Assembly (NCBI GenBank): GCA_964650975.1
Contig: CAZYWA010000064.1
Coordinates: forward strand, 1 to 14,324
From: CAZYWA01 sp964650975 [NCBI: uncultured bacterium]
Lineage (GTDB): Bacteria; JADJOY01
Direction of reading: 5' to 3'
Length of the DNA stretch: 14,324 nt
The notes under the pieces were generated by a model. That model had not been told where the DNA came from. It searched no databases and was given only the letters and a program-made list of their open reading frames with translations. This document shows positions 6,600 to 13,448 of the stretch, piece after piece. A program made the translations under genes and the position numbers. The stretch's first letter is position 1, and every line of letters begins with the position of its first letter.

Positions 6600-8024
6600 A
6601 TGCTTCGCATCCGGACGGTGGCGTTCTTGTGTGGATGCCTGTCGTTCCTCGGTTGTGGCGGCAACGGATCGAACTCCGCTGCCGCACGCTCCACCACGAG
6701 CCGTCTCCACGTCGACGGTCGCTGGCTCGTCGACGATTCCGGCCGCGTGGTCATCCTGCACGGTGCCAACGTCAGCGGGCGCGCGAAAGGGCCGCCGTTT
6801 CTGCCCCTCGACGATCTCGGCCGATTCGATCAGGTCGCGGCGTGGGGCTTCAACGTGGTGCGGCTGCTCACGATCTGGGAAGCGATCGAGCCGCAGCCGG
6901 GGCAGATCGACACCGCCTATCTCAGCCAGTACGTCGCGACGGTTCACGCCGCGACCAGCCGCGGCATTCGCGTGCTGGTCGACATGCATCAGGACGTGTG
7001 GTCGCGCGCCTTCTGCGGCGACGGTGCGCCGTTCTGGGCACTGCCCGCCGACGTGCAGCCGTTTCCACCCGAGAAATGCGGCCCGTCGTGGTTCACGTTC
7101 CAGTTCACGCCCGCGGTGGCCTCCGCGGTCGATCACTTCTGGCAGAGCGACGAGCTGCGCGCCGCCTATCGCGACGCATTCGTGGCGCTGGCCGAGCGGC
7201 TGCGCGACGAGCCGGGCGTCGTCGGCTACGACCTCATGAACGAGCCGATCGGTTACTCGGAGATTCTTGGCCAGCCGGATTACGAGCGCGACCGGCTTGA
7301 ACCGCTCTACCGGGACGTCGCCGCGGCGATCCGCGCCGTCGATCCGCAAGCGCTCGTGTTCCTCGAGCCGGCGGGAGCGTTCGGGATCGGGTTCCCGACC
7401 TTCTTGGCGCCGCTCGGCGCGCCGGGAGCGGTTTTCTCCCCGCACTGCTACGACCCGATCCAGGCGACCTTCGGCGTCTACCTCGGCACCAAGGACGCTC
7501 GCGCGCGGCGCTACCAGGAAATTCTCGATGTCGCCGCCGGACTCGGCGCGCCGCCCTTCATCGGCGAATACGGCGTTTACGAGGCCGTGCCCAACAAGAG
7601 CGAGGCACTCACCGACGAAGTCGCGATCCACGATCGGTTGATGCTGAGCGGCACCATCTGGAACTACGAGCCCACCGGATACGACTGGAATGGAGAGGGT
7701 GGCAGCATCGTCGAGGCCGGCGGCGCCGAGCGTCCGTTCATGGATGTGCTGGTGCGGCCGTTTCCGTGGGCCGTCGCAGGCGAGCCGGAAAGCTTCGGCT
7801 ACGACGCGGCGACCGGCGTCTTCGATCTCACGTTCGCTCCGCGCGCCGGCGTGCAGGGCGAGACCGTCGTATTCGCTCCGGAGCGCCGCTATCCCGGCGG
7901 ACCCGCGGTGACCGTGAGCGATGGCTCGTTCACGACGGAGTCCGTGAACGGCGGCGAGCTGGTGCGCTTTAGCGCGGCTGGCCAGGCCGCGACCCACGCG
8001 CTGCGCCTCACGGCGAGCCGCTGA
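6600..8024 (+). CDS. GH5 glycoside hydrolase, endoglycoceramidase/steryl-glucosidase-like lipoprotein
   Basis: This 474-residue protein has a short basic N-terminus, a hydrophobic stretch and a lipobox-like FLGC with C19 as probable lipidated cysteine, so it should be anchored at the cell envelope. The TIM-barrel of clan GH-A shows DMHQDVWSR (128-136), typical of endoglycoceramidase-like GH5. The acid/base is E215 in LMNEP and the nucleophile E323 in FIGEYG. A small beta-sandwich follows from about residue 395, as in endoglycoceramidases. The GH5 groups nearest this type cleave glucosylceramides and steryl beta-glucosides. It starts 10 bp after the sterol reductase stop with no strong ribosome site, which implies co-transcription. 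A steryl-glucoside or glycolipid substrate is therefore plausible, but this is inference. Confidence 0.87.
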   Translation: MLRIRTVAFLCGCLSFLGCGGNGSNSAAARSTTSRLHVDGRWLVDDSGRVVILHGANVSGRAKGPPFLPLDDLGRFDQVAAWGFNVVRLLTIWEAIEPQPGQIDTAYLSQYVATVHAATSRGIRVLVDMHQDVWSRAFCGDGAPFWALPADVQPFPPEKCGPSWFTFQFTPAVASAVDHFWQSDELRAAYRDAFVALAERLRDEPGVVGYDLMNEPIGYSEILGQPDYERDRLEPLYRDVAAAIRAVDPQALVFLEPAGAFGIGFPTFLAPLGAPGAVFSPHCYDPIQATFGVYLGTKDARARRYQEILDVAAGLGAPPFIGEYGVYEAVPNKSEALTDEVAIHDRLMLSGTIWNYEPTGYDWNGEGGSIVEAGGAERPFMDVLVRPFPWAVAGEPESFGYDAATGVFDLTFAPRAGVQGETVVFAPERRYPGGPAVTVSDGSFTTESVNGGELVRFSAAGQAATHALRLTASR

Positions 8025-8025
8025 G
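8007..8025. terminator. Inverted repeat over the convergent stops of the GH5 and outer-membrane-factor genes
   Basis: The GH5 and efflux genes overlap tail to tail by 17 bp. CTCA (8007-8010) pairs with TGAG (8022-8025), and CGGC pairs with GCCG inside, with one bulged base and a very small loop. Both stop codons lie in the outer arms. It could slow transcription in both directions, but there is no U-tract and the loop is tight. Confidence 0.25.
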
Positions 8026-9501
8026 ATCGGGATCGGCGACGTTCCACCATGCTCCGCCGAGGGCCACGAACAGGTCGACGGTGTCCTGAAGGCGCTGCGC
8101 CGTGGTCGTGACGTACCCCTGGCGCGCCTGGAAGTGGCTGCGCTCGGCGTCGATGAGCTGCAGCACGTTCGACTTGCCCGACGCATAGCTCGCTCGTTGC
8201 AGCACCAGCGCCGCGTCGGATGCCTCGAGTGCCGAGCGCGTCGCCACGGCCCTCTCCTCGTCGTGCTCGAGCGCGCTCAGCGTGTCCGCGACCTGCTGAA
8301 ACGCCTGCAGCACGATCGCCTGGTACCGGGATCGATCGACCTCGAAGGCCTGGACGGCCTGCTCCTTCCGCGCTTGCAAGGCACCGCCCCGGAGCAGCGG
8401 GGCGGTGAGACCGGCGGCCAGGCTCCAGGCGGTGCTCGATCCCCGGAAGAGCTGATCGAGCGCGGCGCCGCCCGCCGACACATCCGCGGAGAGCGTGACC
8501 GATGGATACATCTGTGCGGTCGCGACACCGATGGCCGCGCTGGCCGCGTGCAGTTGCGCTTCCGCGGCGAGGATGTCGGGCCGCTGGTGCGCGAGCGCCG
8601 ACGGCAGGCTGAGCGGCAGCTCGCCGGGCGGCGTGAAATCCTGCAGGTCGAACGAGGGCGGCGACCAGGCGCCCGTGGGCTGACCGACCAGCGCCGCCAG
8701 GGCATGTCGGGCGACGCTCAGCTCCTGGCGCAGCACCGGTACGTCGGTCCGGTCGCTCGCGAGCTGGGTCTGGGCGCTCAGCACGTCCGCGCGCGCGACC
8801 TTGCCGACCTCGAACTGCCGCTCGACGAGGGCCAGATTCCGCTCGTCGTCCGCGATCAGCGCCTCCGACGTCTCGAGCTGTGCGCGCAGCGAGGCGATCG
8901 CGATCGCCTCGCTCGCGGAGCCGCCGGTGAGCGCCAGGTACGCGGCCGCGAGCCCGTAGCGCTCGTTCTCCGCGAGCGCCTGCTGCTGCTCGACGCTGCG
9001 GCGGGTCTCGCCGAAGAGATCGATCGTGTAGCCGGCCGATCCAGTGACGTCGAACGGTGCCGGCGATGCACCGCCGCCGTGGCCGGATCCGTGGCGTGCG
9101 GCCTGAGCGCCGACGTCGGCCGTCGGAAAGAATCCGGCTTGCGCCTCGGCGATCGCCTCGCGGGCCTGGGCGAGCGAGGCTCGCGCGGCGGCGAGCGTGG
9201 GGCTCGCGCCGATCGCCATGCGCAGCGTGTCGTCGAGATCCGACGAGTGAAAGAGCGTCCACCAGTCGGCGGCGATGGTCTGGCCGGTCGCGAGGCGCGG
9301 GGAGCCCTCGTCCGATAGCGGTGGGGTGGAGGCCTGCGTCTCGACCGGCGGCTCGTACGAAGCGACTTCCGGAGGGGTAGGCGCCACGAAATCGGGGCCA
9401 ACCGAGCAGCCTCCTCCGCAGGCCGTGCAGGCGAGCGCGGCCGCGGCGCCGGCGATGGCGCGGCGTGCGGTGGGTCCGCGCCGAGCCCGAGCGGCGGCCA
9501 C
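8008..9501 (-). CDS. Outer membrane efflux lipoprotein, NodT/TolC-like
   Basis: This 497-residue outer membrane factor has a twin-Arg/Ala-rich signal region and cysteines at 25, 28 and 32. The last sits in CSVGPDFVAP, the characteristic mature start of NodT-type lipoproteins. Two TolC/OEP repeats follow, each with a periplasmic helical hairpin. Family hallmarks are the QFEVGKVARADVLSAQTQLA segment and the C-terminal YASGKSNVLQLIDAER segment. The GTG start at 9501 immediately follows the TAA of the MacB gene (9504-9502), with GAGG 9 nt ahead inside macB. It forms the exit channel of the tripartite pump encoded with the two upstream genes. The lipobox around C32 (GGGC) is atypical, so the lipidated cysteine is uncertain. 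Confidence 0.93.
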   Translation of the reverse strand: MAAARARRGPTARRAIAGAAAALACTACGGGCSVGPDFVAPTPPEVASYEPPVETQASTPPLSDEGSPRLATGQTIAADWWTLFHSSDLDDTLRMAIGASPTLAAARASLAQAREAIAEAQAGFFPTADVGAQAARHGSGHGGGASPAPFDVTGSAGYTIDLFGETRRSVEQQQALAENERYGLAAAYLALTGGSASEAIAIASLRAQLETSEALIADDERNLALVERQFEVGKVARADVLSAQTQLASDRTDVPVLRQELSVARHALAALVGQPTGAWSPPSFDLQDFTPPGELPLSLPSALAHQRPDILAAEAQLHAASAAIGVATAQMYPSVTLSADVSAGGAALDQLFRGSSTAWSLAAGLTAPLLRGGALQARKEQAVQAFEVDRSRYQAIVLQAFQQVADTLSALEHDEERAVATRSALEASDAALVLQRASYASGKSNVLQLIDAERSHFQARQGYVTTTAQRLQDTVDLFVALGGAWWNVADPDLSGSP

Positions 9502-11577
9502 TTACTCGTACCTCAGCGCGTCGATCGGGTTGAGCCGCGCGGCCTGGCGCGCGGGGTAGTAGCCGAAGAAGATCCCGATCGCCGCGGAGAAGATGAACGT
9601 GGCGACGATCACCGCCGGGTGAAGCAGCGTCGGCCAGTCGGCCACGGCGGAGATGATCTCGGACGCCGCGATCCCCGCGAGCACGCCGGCGCCGCCCCCC
9701 ATGAGGCTCAGCAACACCGCCTCGACGAGAAACTGCAGGAGCACGTGCAGCCGTCGCGCGCCGATCGCCATGCGGATCCCGATCTCGCGGGTCCGCTCGG
9801 TCACCGACACCAGCAGGATGTTCATGATCCCGATTCCGCCCACCACCAGCGAGATCGAGGCGATCGCGGCCAGCAACAGCTCCATGACCCGCGAGCTCTG
9901 CTCCGCCACCTCGGCGATCTCGGTCAGGTCGCGGACCACGAAGTCGTCGGCCTGGCCCGGCTTGATGTGGTGGCGCTTCTCGAGCGTCGCGGTCACCTCT
10001 TCGAGGGCCGTCTTCACCAGCGCCGTGGTGCGCGCCTGGATGTAGATGGTGTGCACGAAACCTTCGAGACGCGGCTGGATGCCGAACGGGTTCTTGGGCG
10101 GGGTCGCGAACGGCGAACCCGCGATCGACTGCGCCGACGTCGGTGCCGCCACGCCGAGCACACGCTCCTGGGAGGTGCGGAACGGGATGAGCACGACGTC
10201 GTCCTGGTCCTGCCCCGAAGCCGAGTGTCCCTTGGCGGCGAGGACGCCGATCACCTCCATGGGTACGTTCTTCACCAGCACGGTGGCGCTGATCGGGTTC
10301 GAGAAATCCCCGAACAGGTTGGTGAGCACCGTCCGGCCGAGGACGCACACCGTGTGGCCGTCGTTGTCGTCGGCCTCCGTGAACCCACGGCCCGCGACCA
10401 CGGCCCAGTCGCGGATCGACAGGTAGCTCGGGGAGACGCCCTGGACCGTGGTCGACCAGTTCTGGTTGCCGTAGACCGTCTGCGCGTTCTGGCGGCTCAC
10501 GTAGCTCAAGTCGGCCACGGCGCTGTCTTCCTCGAGGATCGCGGCGCCGTCGGCCACCTGCAGGCTCGACGCGCTGCCGATCCCGCCGCGCACTCCGTTG
10601 GCGCGCGCGCTGCCCGGCAGAGCGATGAGCAGGTCGGTGCCGAGGCTCTCGAGCTGCGCTTTGACCGCCGAGCGTGCGCCCTCGCCCACGGCGACCATCG
10701 CGATCAGCGCCGCGACTCCGATGAAGACGCCGAGCATGGTGAGCGCCGAGCGCAGCTTGTTGCGCCCGATCGCGCGCAGCGCGGCGAGCATGGCCATCCA
10801 CAAGAGCGGGACGATTTCGGCCGAGTGGCGTGGCGCCGGCGGCTCGGTGGTTTCAGCGCGAGCCGAGAGAGCGGCGCTCCGAGCAAGAGACGTCCTGCGG
10901 ACGTCCGAGACCACCAGACCGTCGCGGATCGTCACCATGCGGTCGGCGAACGAGGCCATGGTCGGCTCGTGCGTCACCAGCAGGACCGTGACCCCTCGCT
11001 CGCGGTTGAGGGCGCGGATCGTGGCGAGGATCTCGCCTGCGGTCTGGGAGTCGAGGTTCCCGGTCGGCTCGTCGGCGAGCAGGATCGCGGGATCGTTGAT
11101 GAGCGCGCGCGCGATCGCGACCCGCTGCTGCTGACCTCCGGAGAGCTGGTTGGGCTGGTTGCCCTCGCGGTTGGCGAGACCGAGGAGCGCCAGCGCGGCC
11201 CGGGAGCGCTCGGTGATGCCAGCGACCTCTCCTGCATAGAAGAGCGGCAGCGCCACGTTCTCGAGCGCCGAGGTCCGCGCGAGGATGTTGAAGCTCTGGA
11301 ACACGAATCCGATCCGCCGGCTGCGGATCCGGGCGAGCGCCGGCTCGTCGAGCCCGCCCACGTCGATCCCCTCGAGCAGGTAGCGGCCCTCCGTGGCCTG
11401 GTCGAGGCACCCGAGGATGTTCATGAGGGTCGACTTTCCCGAGCCGGAAGCCCCCATGATCGCGACGAACTCGCCGAGCTCCACGGTCAGGCTCACGCCC
11501 GCCAGCGCGCGCACCTCGAGGTCGCCCAGGTGGTAGACCCGGGTGACGTTCTCGAGGGCGATGACCGGGTCGGACAT
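9502..11577 (-). CDS. macB: MacB-type ABC transporter, fused ATPase and permease
   Basis: This 691-residue protein joins an N-terminal ABC ATPase to an FtsX-like permease. The ATPase shows Walker A GASGSGKST (42-50), Q-loop Q94, signature LSGGQ (145-149), Walker B ILLADE (165-170) and switch H203. The first transmembrane helix follows near residues 275-300. A large periplasmic domain comes next, then three C-terminal membrane helices with the MacB motif SVTERTREIGIRMAIGAR and the end RLNPIDALRYE. Length and order match MacB, which drives periplasmic substrates (macrolides, peptides, lipids) through a TolC-type channel by mechanotransmission. It starts 17 bp after the adaptor's stop. The substrate cannot be read from sequence. 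Confidence 0.95.
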   Translation of the reverse strand: MSDPVIALENVTRVYHLGDLEVRALAGVSLTVELGEFVAIMGASGSGKSTLMNILGCLDQATEGRYLLEGIDVGGLDEPALARIRSRRIGFVFQSFNILARTSALENVALPLFYAGEVAGITERSRAALALLGLANREGNQPNQLSGGQQQRVAIARALINDPAILLADEPTGNLDSQTAGEILATIRALNRERGVTVLLVTHEPTMASFADRMVTIRDGLVVSDVRRTSLARSAALSARAETTEPPAPRHSAEIVPLLWMAMLAALRAIGRNKLRSALTMLGVFIGVAALIAMVAVGEGARSAVKAQLESLGTDLLIALPGSARANGVRGGIGSASSLQVADGAAILEEDSAVADLSYVSRQNAQTVYGNQNWSTTVQGVSPSYLSIRDWAVVAGRGFTEADDNDGHTVCVLGRTVLTNLFGDFSNPISATVLVKNVPMEVIGVLAAKGHSASGQDQDDVVLIPFRTSQERVLGVAAPTSAQSIAGSPFATPPKNPFGIQPRLEGFVHTIYIQARTTALVKTALEEVTATLEKRHHIKPGQADDFVVRDLTEIAEVAEQSSRVMELLLAAIASISLVVGGIGIMNILLVSVTERTREIGIRMAIGARRLHVLLQFLVEAVLLSLMGGGAGVLAGIAASEIISAVADWPTLLHPAVIVATFIFSAAIGIFFGYYPARQAARLNPIDALRYE

Positions 11578-11594
11578 CGACGGTTCCGCGGCGG

Positions 11595-12974
11595 TCAGAA
11601 ACCTCGCCCGTTGCGGGGAATCTGCCGCGGCTGGCCGAGCGGCGAGCCGCGATGATCGTCCGATTGCCCGCCACCTGCGCTGGCCGGCCGCGCCTGGTTC
11701 ACGACCACTTCCTGGCCGGCCTCGATGCCTTCGCCGGACACCTCGACCAGCGTGCCGTCGTCGAGACCGGTGCTCACCGGCACGGGGCGTAGCTCGCCGT
11801 CCCGAAGGAGCCAGATGCGGCTGCGACGCTGGCCTTCCCCCTCGCCGAAATGGCGCGGGTGGCCGCTGCCGTCGTGGGGGTGGTGCGAATCGCCGTGCGT
11901 ATCGCCCGCAGTCTCACCACCGTGGCGCGGGTGCGCGATGCCTTCGGGCGAGAAACGCACCGCTGGGAGCGGGACGCGCAGCACGTCGTCGTGCTCGTCG
12001 GTGACGATGTGGGTGTCGGCGGTCATCCCGGTGAGGAGCTCATGGTCGGGATTGTCGACCGCCACCACCACGTCGTAGGTGACGACGTTCTGAACCGTGA
12101 TGGGACCCTGCCGGATCTGGCTCACGGTGCCCCAGAACGTCTTGGCGGGATAGGCCTGGACCGTGAAGAATGCGCGCTGGCCGAGCCGTACCGCGCTGAC
12201 GTCGGCCTCGCTCACGTTGGTGTCGACCTGCATCTTCGACAGGTCCTTGCCGATCAGGAACAGCGTGGCGCTCTGCAAGCTCGACACCACGGTCTGGCCG
12301 ACGTCGATGTTGCGGGTGATCACGGTGCCGTCCACCGGCGAGACGATGTCGGTGTAGGCGAGGTTCACCTGGGCGGCTTCGAGCACCGCCTTACGCTCGG
12401 CGATGGTGGCGACGTCGAGCGCCACCTGTGCCTTGGCCTGGTCGACGCTGCTCTTGTCGGCGTCGATGGTGTCCTGCGACGCGATGCCTTGCGGGAGCAG
12501 CTGGAGGTCGCGCTCGTAGCTCGTCTTCGCATAAGCGAGGGCGGCCTCATCCTTGTGGAGCTGCGCCTCGGCGGTCCCCACCTGCGCCTGGTCCTGGTCG
12601 ACGACCACTCGATAGGGGAGCGGGTCGATCTTGGCGCACACCTTTCCGACCGTGACCTCGGTGTTGTAGTCGCAGCCCAGCGATTTGATGATGCCCGAGA
12701 CGTACGAGCCCACCTGGACCGTGACCACCGGGTTGAGGGCTCCGGTCATGCTGACCGAGCGCTGTACGTCTCCGCGCGTCACGCTCGCGGTGACGTAGCG
12801 CGGTTGACCGTGGTGTGCGTACCACCACGCGAACGCGAGCCCGCCCGGGATCGCGAAACCAGCCACCGCCAGCAGCGCTCGAATGAGCGAGCGCCGCAGA
12901 GGTCGCCCCGAGTCCGCTGCACCACGATCGCGCACCTGTTGCTCCATTGCTCGCGAAGGCGGCGAGAGCGGCAT
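11595..12974 (-). CDS. macA: MacA-type periplasmic adaptor (membrane fusion protein) with histidine-rich insert
   Basis: This 459-residue adaptor has one N-terminal membrane anchor (about 29-52). The first half-barrel and lipoyl motif spans 60-118, a helical hairpin about 120-200, the second lipoyl half VSPVDGTVITRNIDVG 211-226, and a beta-barrel follows. C101 and C113 flank the first lipoyl half, a pair found in one MacA-like subgroup. Unusually, residues 348-375 contain eight histidines (348, 351, 360, 364, 365, 367, 372, 375) plus many Asp/Gly, in the loop between barrel and membrane-proximal domains. The C-terminal tail is Gly/Arg-rich. The ATG at 12974 is preferred because GGAG lies 8 nt upstream; ATG 12947 is the alternative. 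It is first in the pump operon. Confidence 0.93.
   Translation of the reverse strand: MPLSPPSRAMEQQVRDRGAADSGRPLRRSLIRALLAVAGFAIPGGLAFAWWYAHHGQPRYVTASVTRGDVQRSVSMTGALNPVVTVQVGSYVSGIIKSLGCDYNTEVTVGKVCAKIDPLPYRVVVDQDQAQVGTAEAQLHKDEAALAYAKTSYERDLQLLPQGIASQDTIDADKSSVDQAKAQVALDVATIAERKAVLEAAQVNLAYTDIVSPVDGTVITRNIDVGQTVVSSLQSATLFLIGKDLSKMQVDTNVSEADVSAVRLGQRAFFTVQAYPAKTFWGTVSQIRQGPITVQNVVTYDVVVAVDNPDHELLTGMTADTHIVTDEHDDVLRVPLPAVRFSPEGIAHPRHGGETAGDTHGDSHHPHDGSGHPRHFGEGEGQRRSRIWLLRDGELRPVPVSTGLDDGTLVEVSGEGIEAGQEVVVNQARPASAGGGQSDDHRGSPLGQPRQIPRNGRGF
11835..11942 (-). other. Histidine-rich insert in the adaptor protein
   Basis: These codons give a Gly/Asp/His-rich, low-complexity loop (about residues 345-380) with HPRH at both ends and HHPH in the middle. 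It separates conserved adaptor segments and looks solvent-exposed. Such loops often bind Zn, Cu or Ni, but here that is inference. Confidence 0.75.
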
Positions 12975-13151
12975 CGCTCTCGCTCCGTGTCGAGAAGGTG
13001 CACGCGCGACGTTTCCTCACGCTTGCGCCCTCGTGAAGAAACGTGAAGGAGGAGCCTCCGTTCCATTCGCACTTCTTCACGATTCCGCAACAGGATCGAA
13101 AGGTGGGTCGAGGAGCATGCGATCCACACGTTCGCAACGGAGGACACGCAC
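12975..13151. promoter_or_regulatory. Divergent regulatory region with four phased 10-bp boxes
   Basis: The 177 bp between the pump operon and the small secreted protein contain four related boxes: TTTCCTCACG (13012-13021, inverted), CGTGAAGAAA (13032-13041), CGTGAAGGAG (13042-13051) and CTTCTTCACG (13072-13081, inverted). Box starts differ by 20, 10 and 30 bp, so all face the same side of the helix. This suggests cooperative binding of a regulator serving both directions. No sigma-70 -10/-35 pair is clear. No regulator gene for this locus lies within the window. Confidence 0.55.
13139..13144 (+). promoter_or_regulatory. Strong ribosome binding site of the small Cys-rich protein
   Basis: GGAGGA stands 7 nt before the ATG at 13152. 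It is one of the best ribosome sites in the window and supports this short frame as a real, well-translated gene. Confidence 0.75.
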
Positions 13152-13436
13152 ATGTTGCAAGGCAAGCGGCTTCGTCGATGGGTCTGGGTTCCGATCGTCC
13201 TGGCTCTGGCTGGGGTGAGCGCGACGTCGGTCGGCGCCGAGGACGGATCACCGAGCTCGGATGGCAGCGACAAGCATCACGGGATGATCCACGAGGCTTG
13301 CGCGGGCGACATCGAGAAGCTCTGCGGCGACGCGAAGGGGCATGCCGTCGTCGCGTGCTTGAAGAGTCACTCGGACGCCGTGTCGAAACCGTGCAGCGAC
13401 GCGCTCGCGAAGATGGGCGATCACAAGCATCCGTGA
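13152..13436 (+). CDS. Small secreted Cys-rich (GLG1-type repeat) protein with histidine-rich ends
   Basis: This 94-residue protein starts with a Sec signal peptide: KRLRR, then a hydrophobic helix, with a likely cleavage site after VGA at residue 29. The mature part holds one cysteine-rich GLG1-type repeat, C50-x7-C58-x10-C69-x11-C81, with the usual D-I-x-K-L-C and C-L-x-x-H elements. Such a repeat should fold as a disulfide-linked helical hairpin in the periplasm. Histidines cluster before it (H42, H43, H47) and at the C-terminus (H91, H93). It is divergent from the pump operon, whose adaptor is also His-rich, and the two share a regulatory region. Function is unknown; metal binding or an envelope stress role is an inference. 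Confidence 0.85.
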   Translation: MLQGKRLRRWVWVPIVLALAGVSATSVGAEDGSPSSDGSDKHHGMIHEACAGDIEKLCGDAKGHAVVACLKSHSDAVSKPCSDALAKMGDHKHP

Positions 13437-13448
13437 GCTGGGCTCACG
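13432..13448. terminator. Hairpin spanning both convergent stop codons
   Basis: CGTGAGC (13432-13438) and GCTCACG (13442-13448) form a perfect 7-bp stem with a 3-nt loop. The TGA of the small protein lies in one arm and the stop of the minus-strand fusion gene in the other. Only 7 bp separate the two genes, so this is the only place for a shared bidirectional terminator. It lacks U-tracts. Confidence 0.4.

Noticed and set aside
6480-8186. 568-residue minus-strand open frame opposite the GH5 gene
   Set aside because: No domain is recognisable, and the plus strand carries all GH5 catalytic motifs.
7889-10801. 970-residue minus-strand open frame across the outer membrane factor and macB
   Set aside because: It is a different frame from both real genes, low-complexity, and crosses their well-defined boundary at 9501/9502.
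9619-11655. 678-residue plus-strand open frame opposite MacB
   Set aside because: Antisense shadow: it is Arg/His/Asp-rich with no recognisable domain, whereas the minus strand encodes a complete MacB.
13048-13059. GGAGG-AG-CCTCC palindrome
   Set aside because: A 2-nt loop cannot form a stable hairpin, and it partly overlaps the third phased box, so it is not listed separately.
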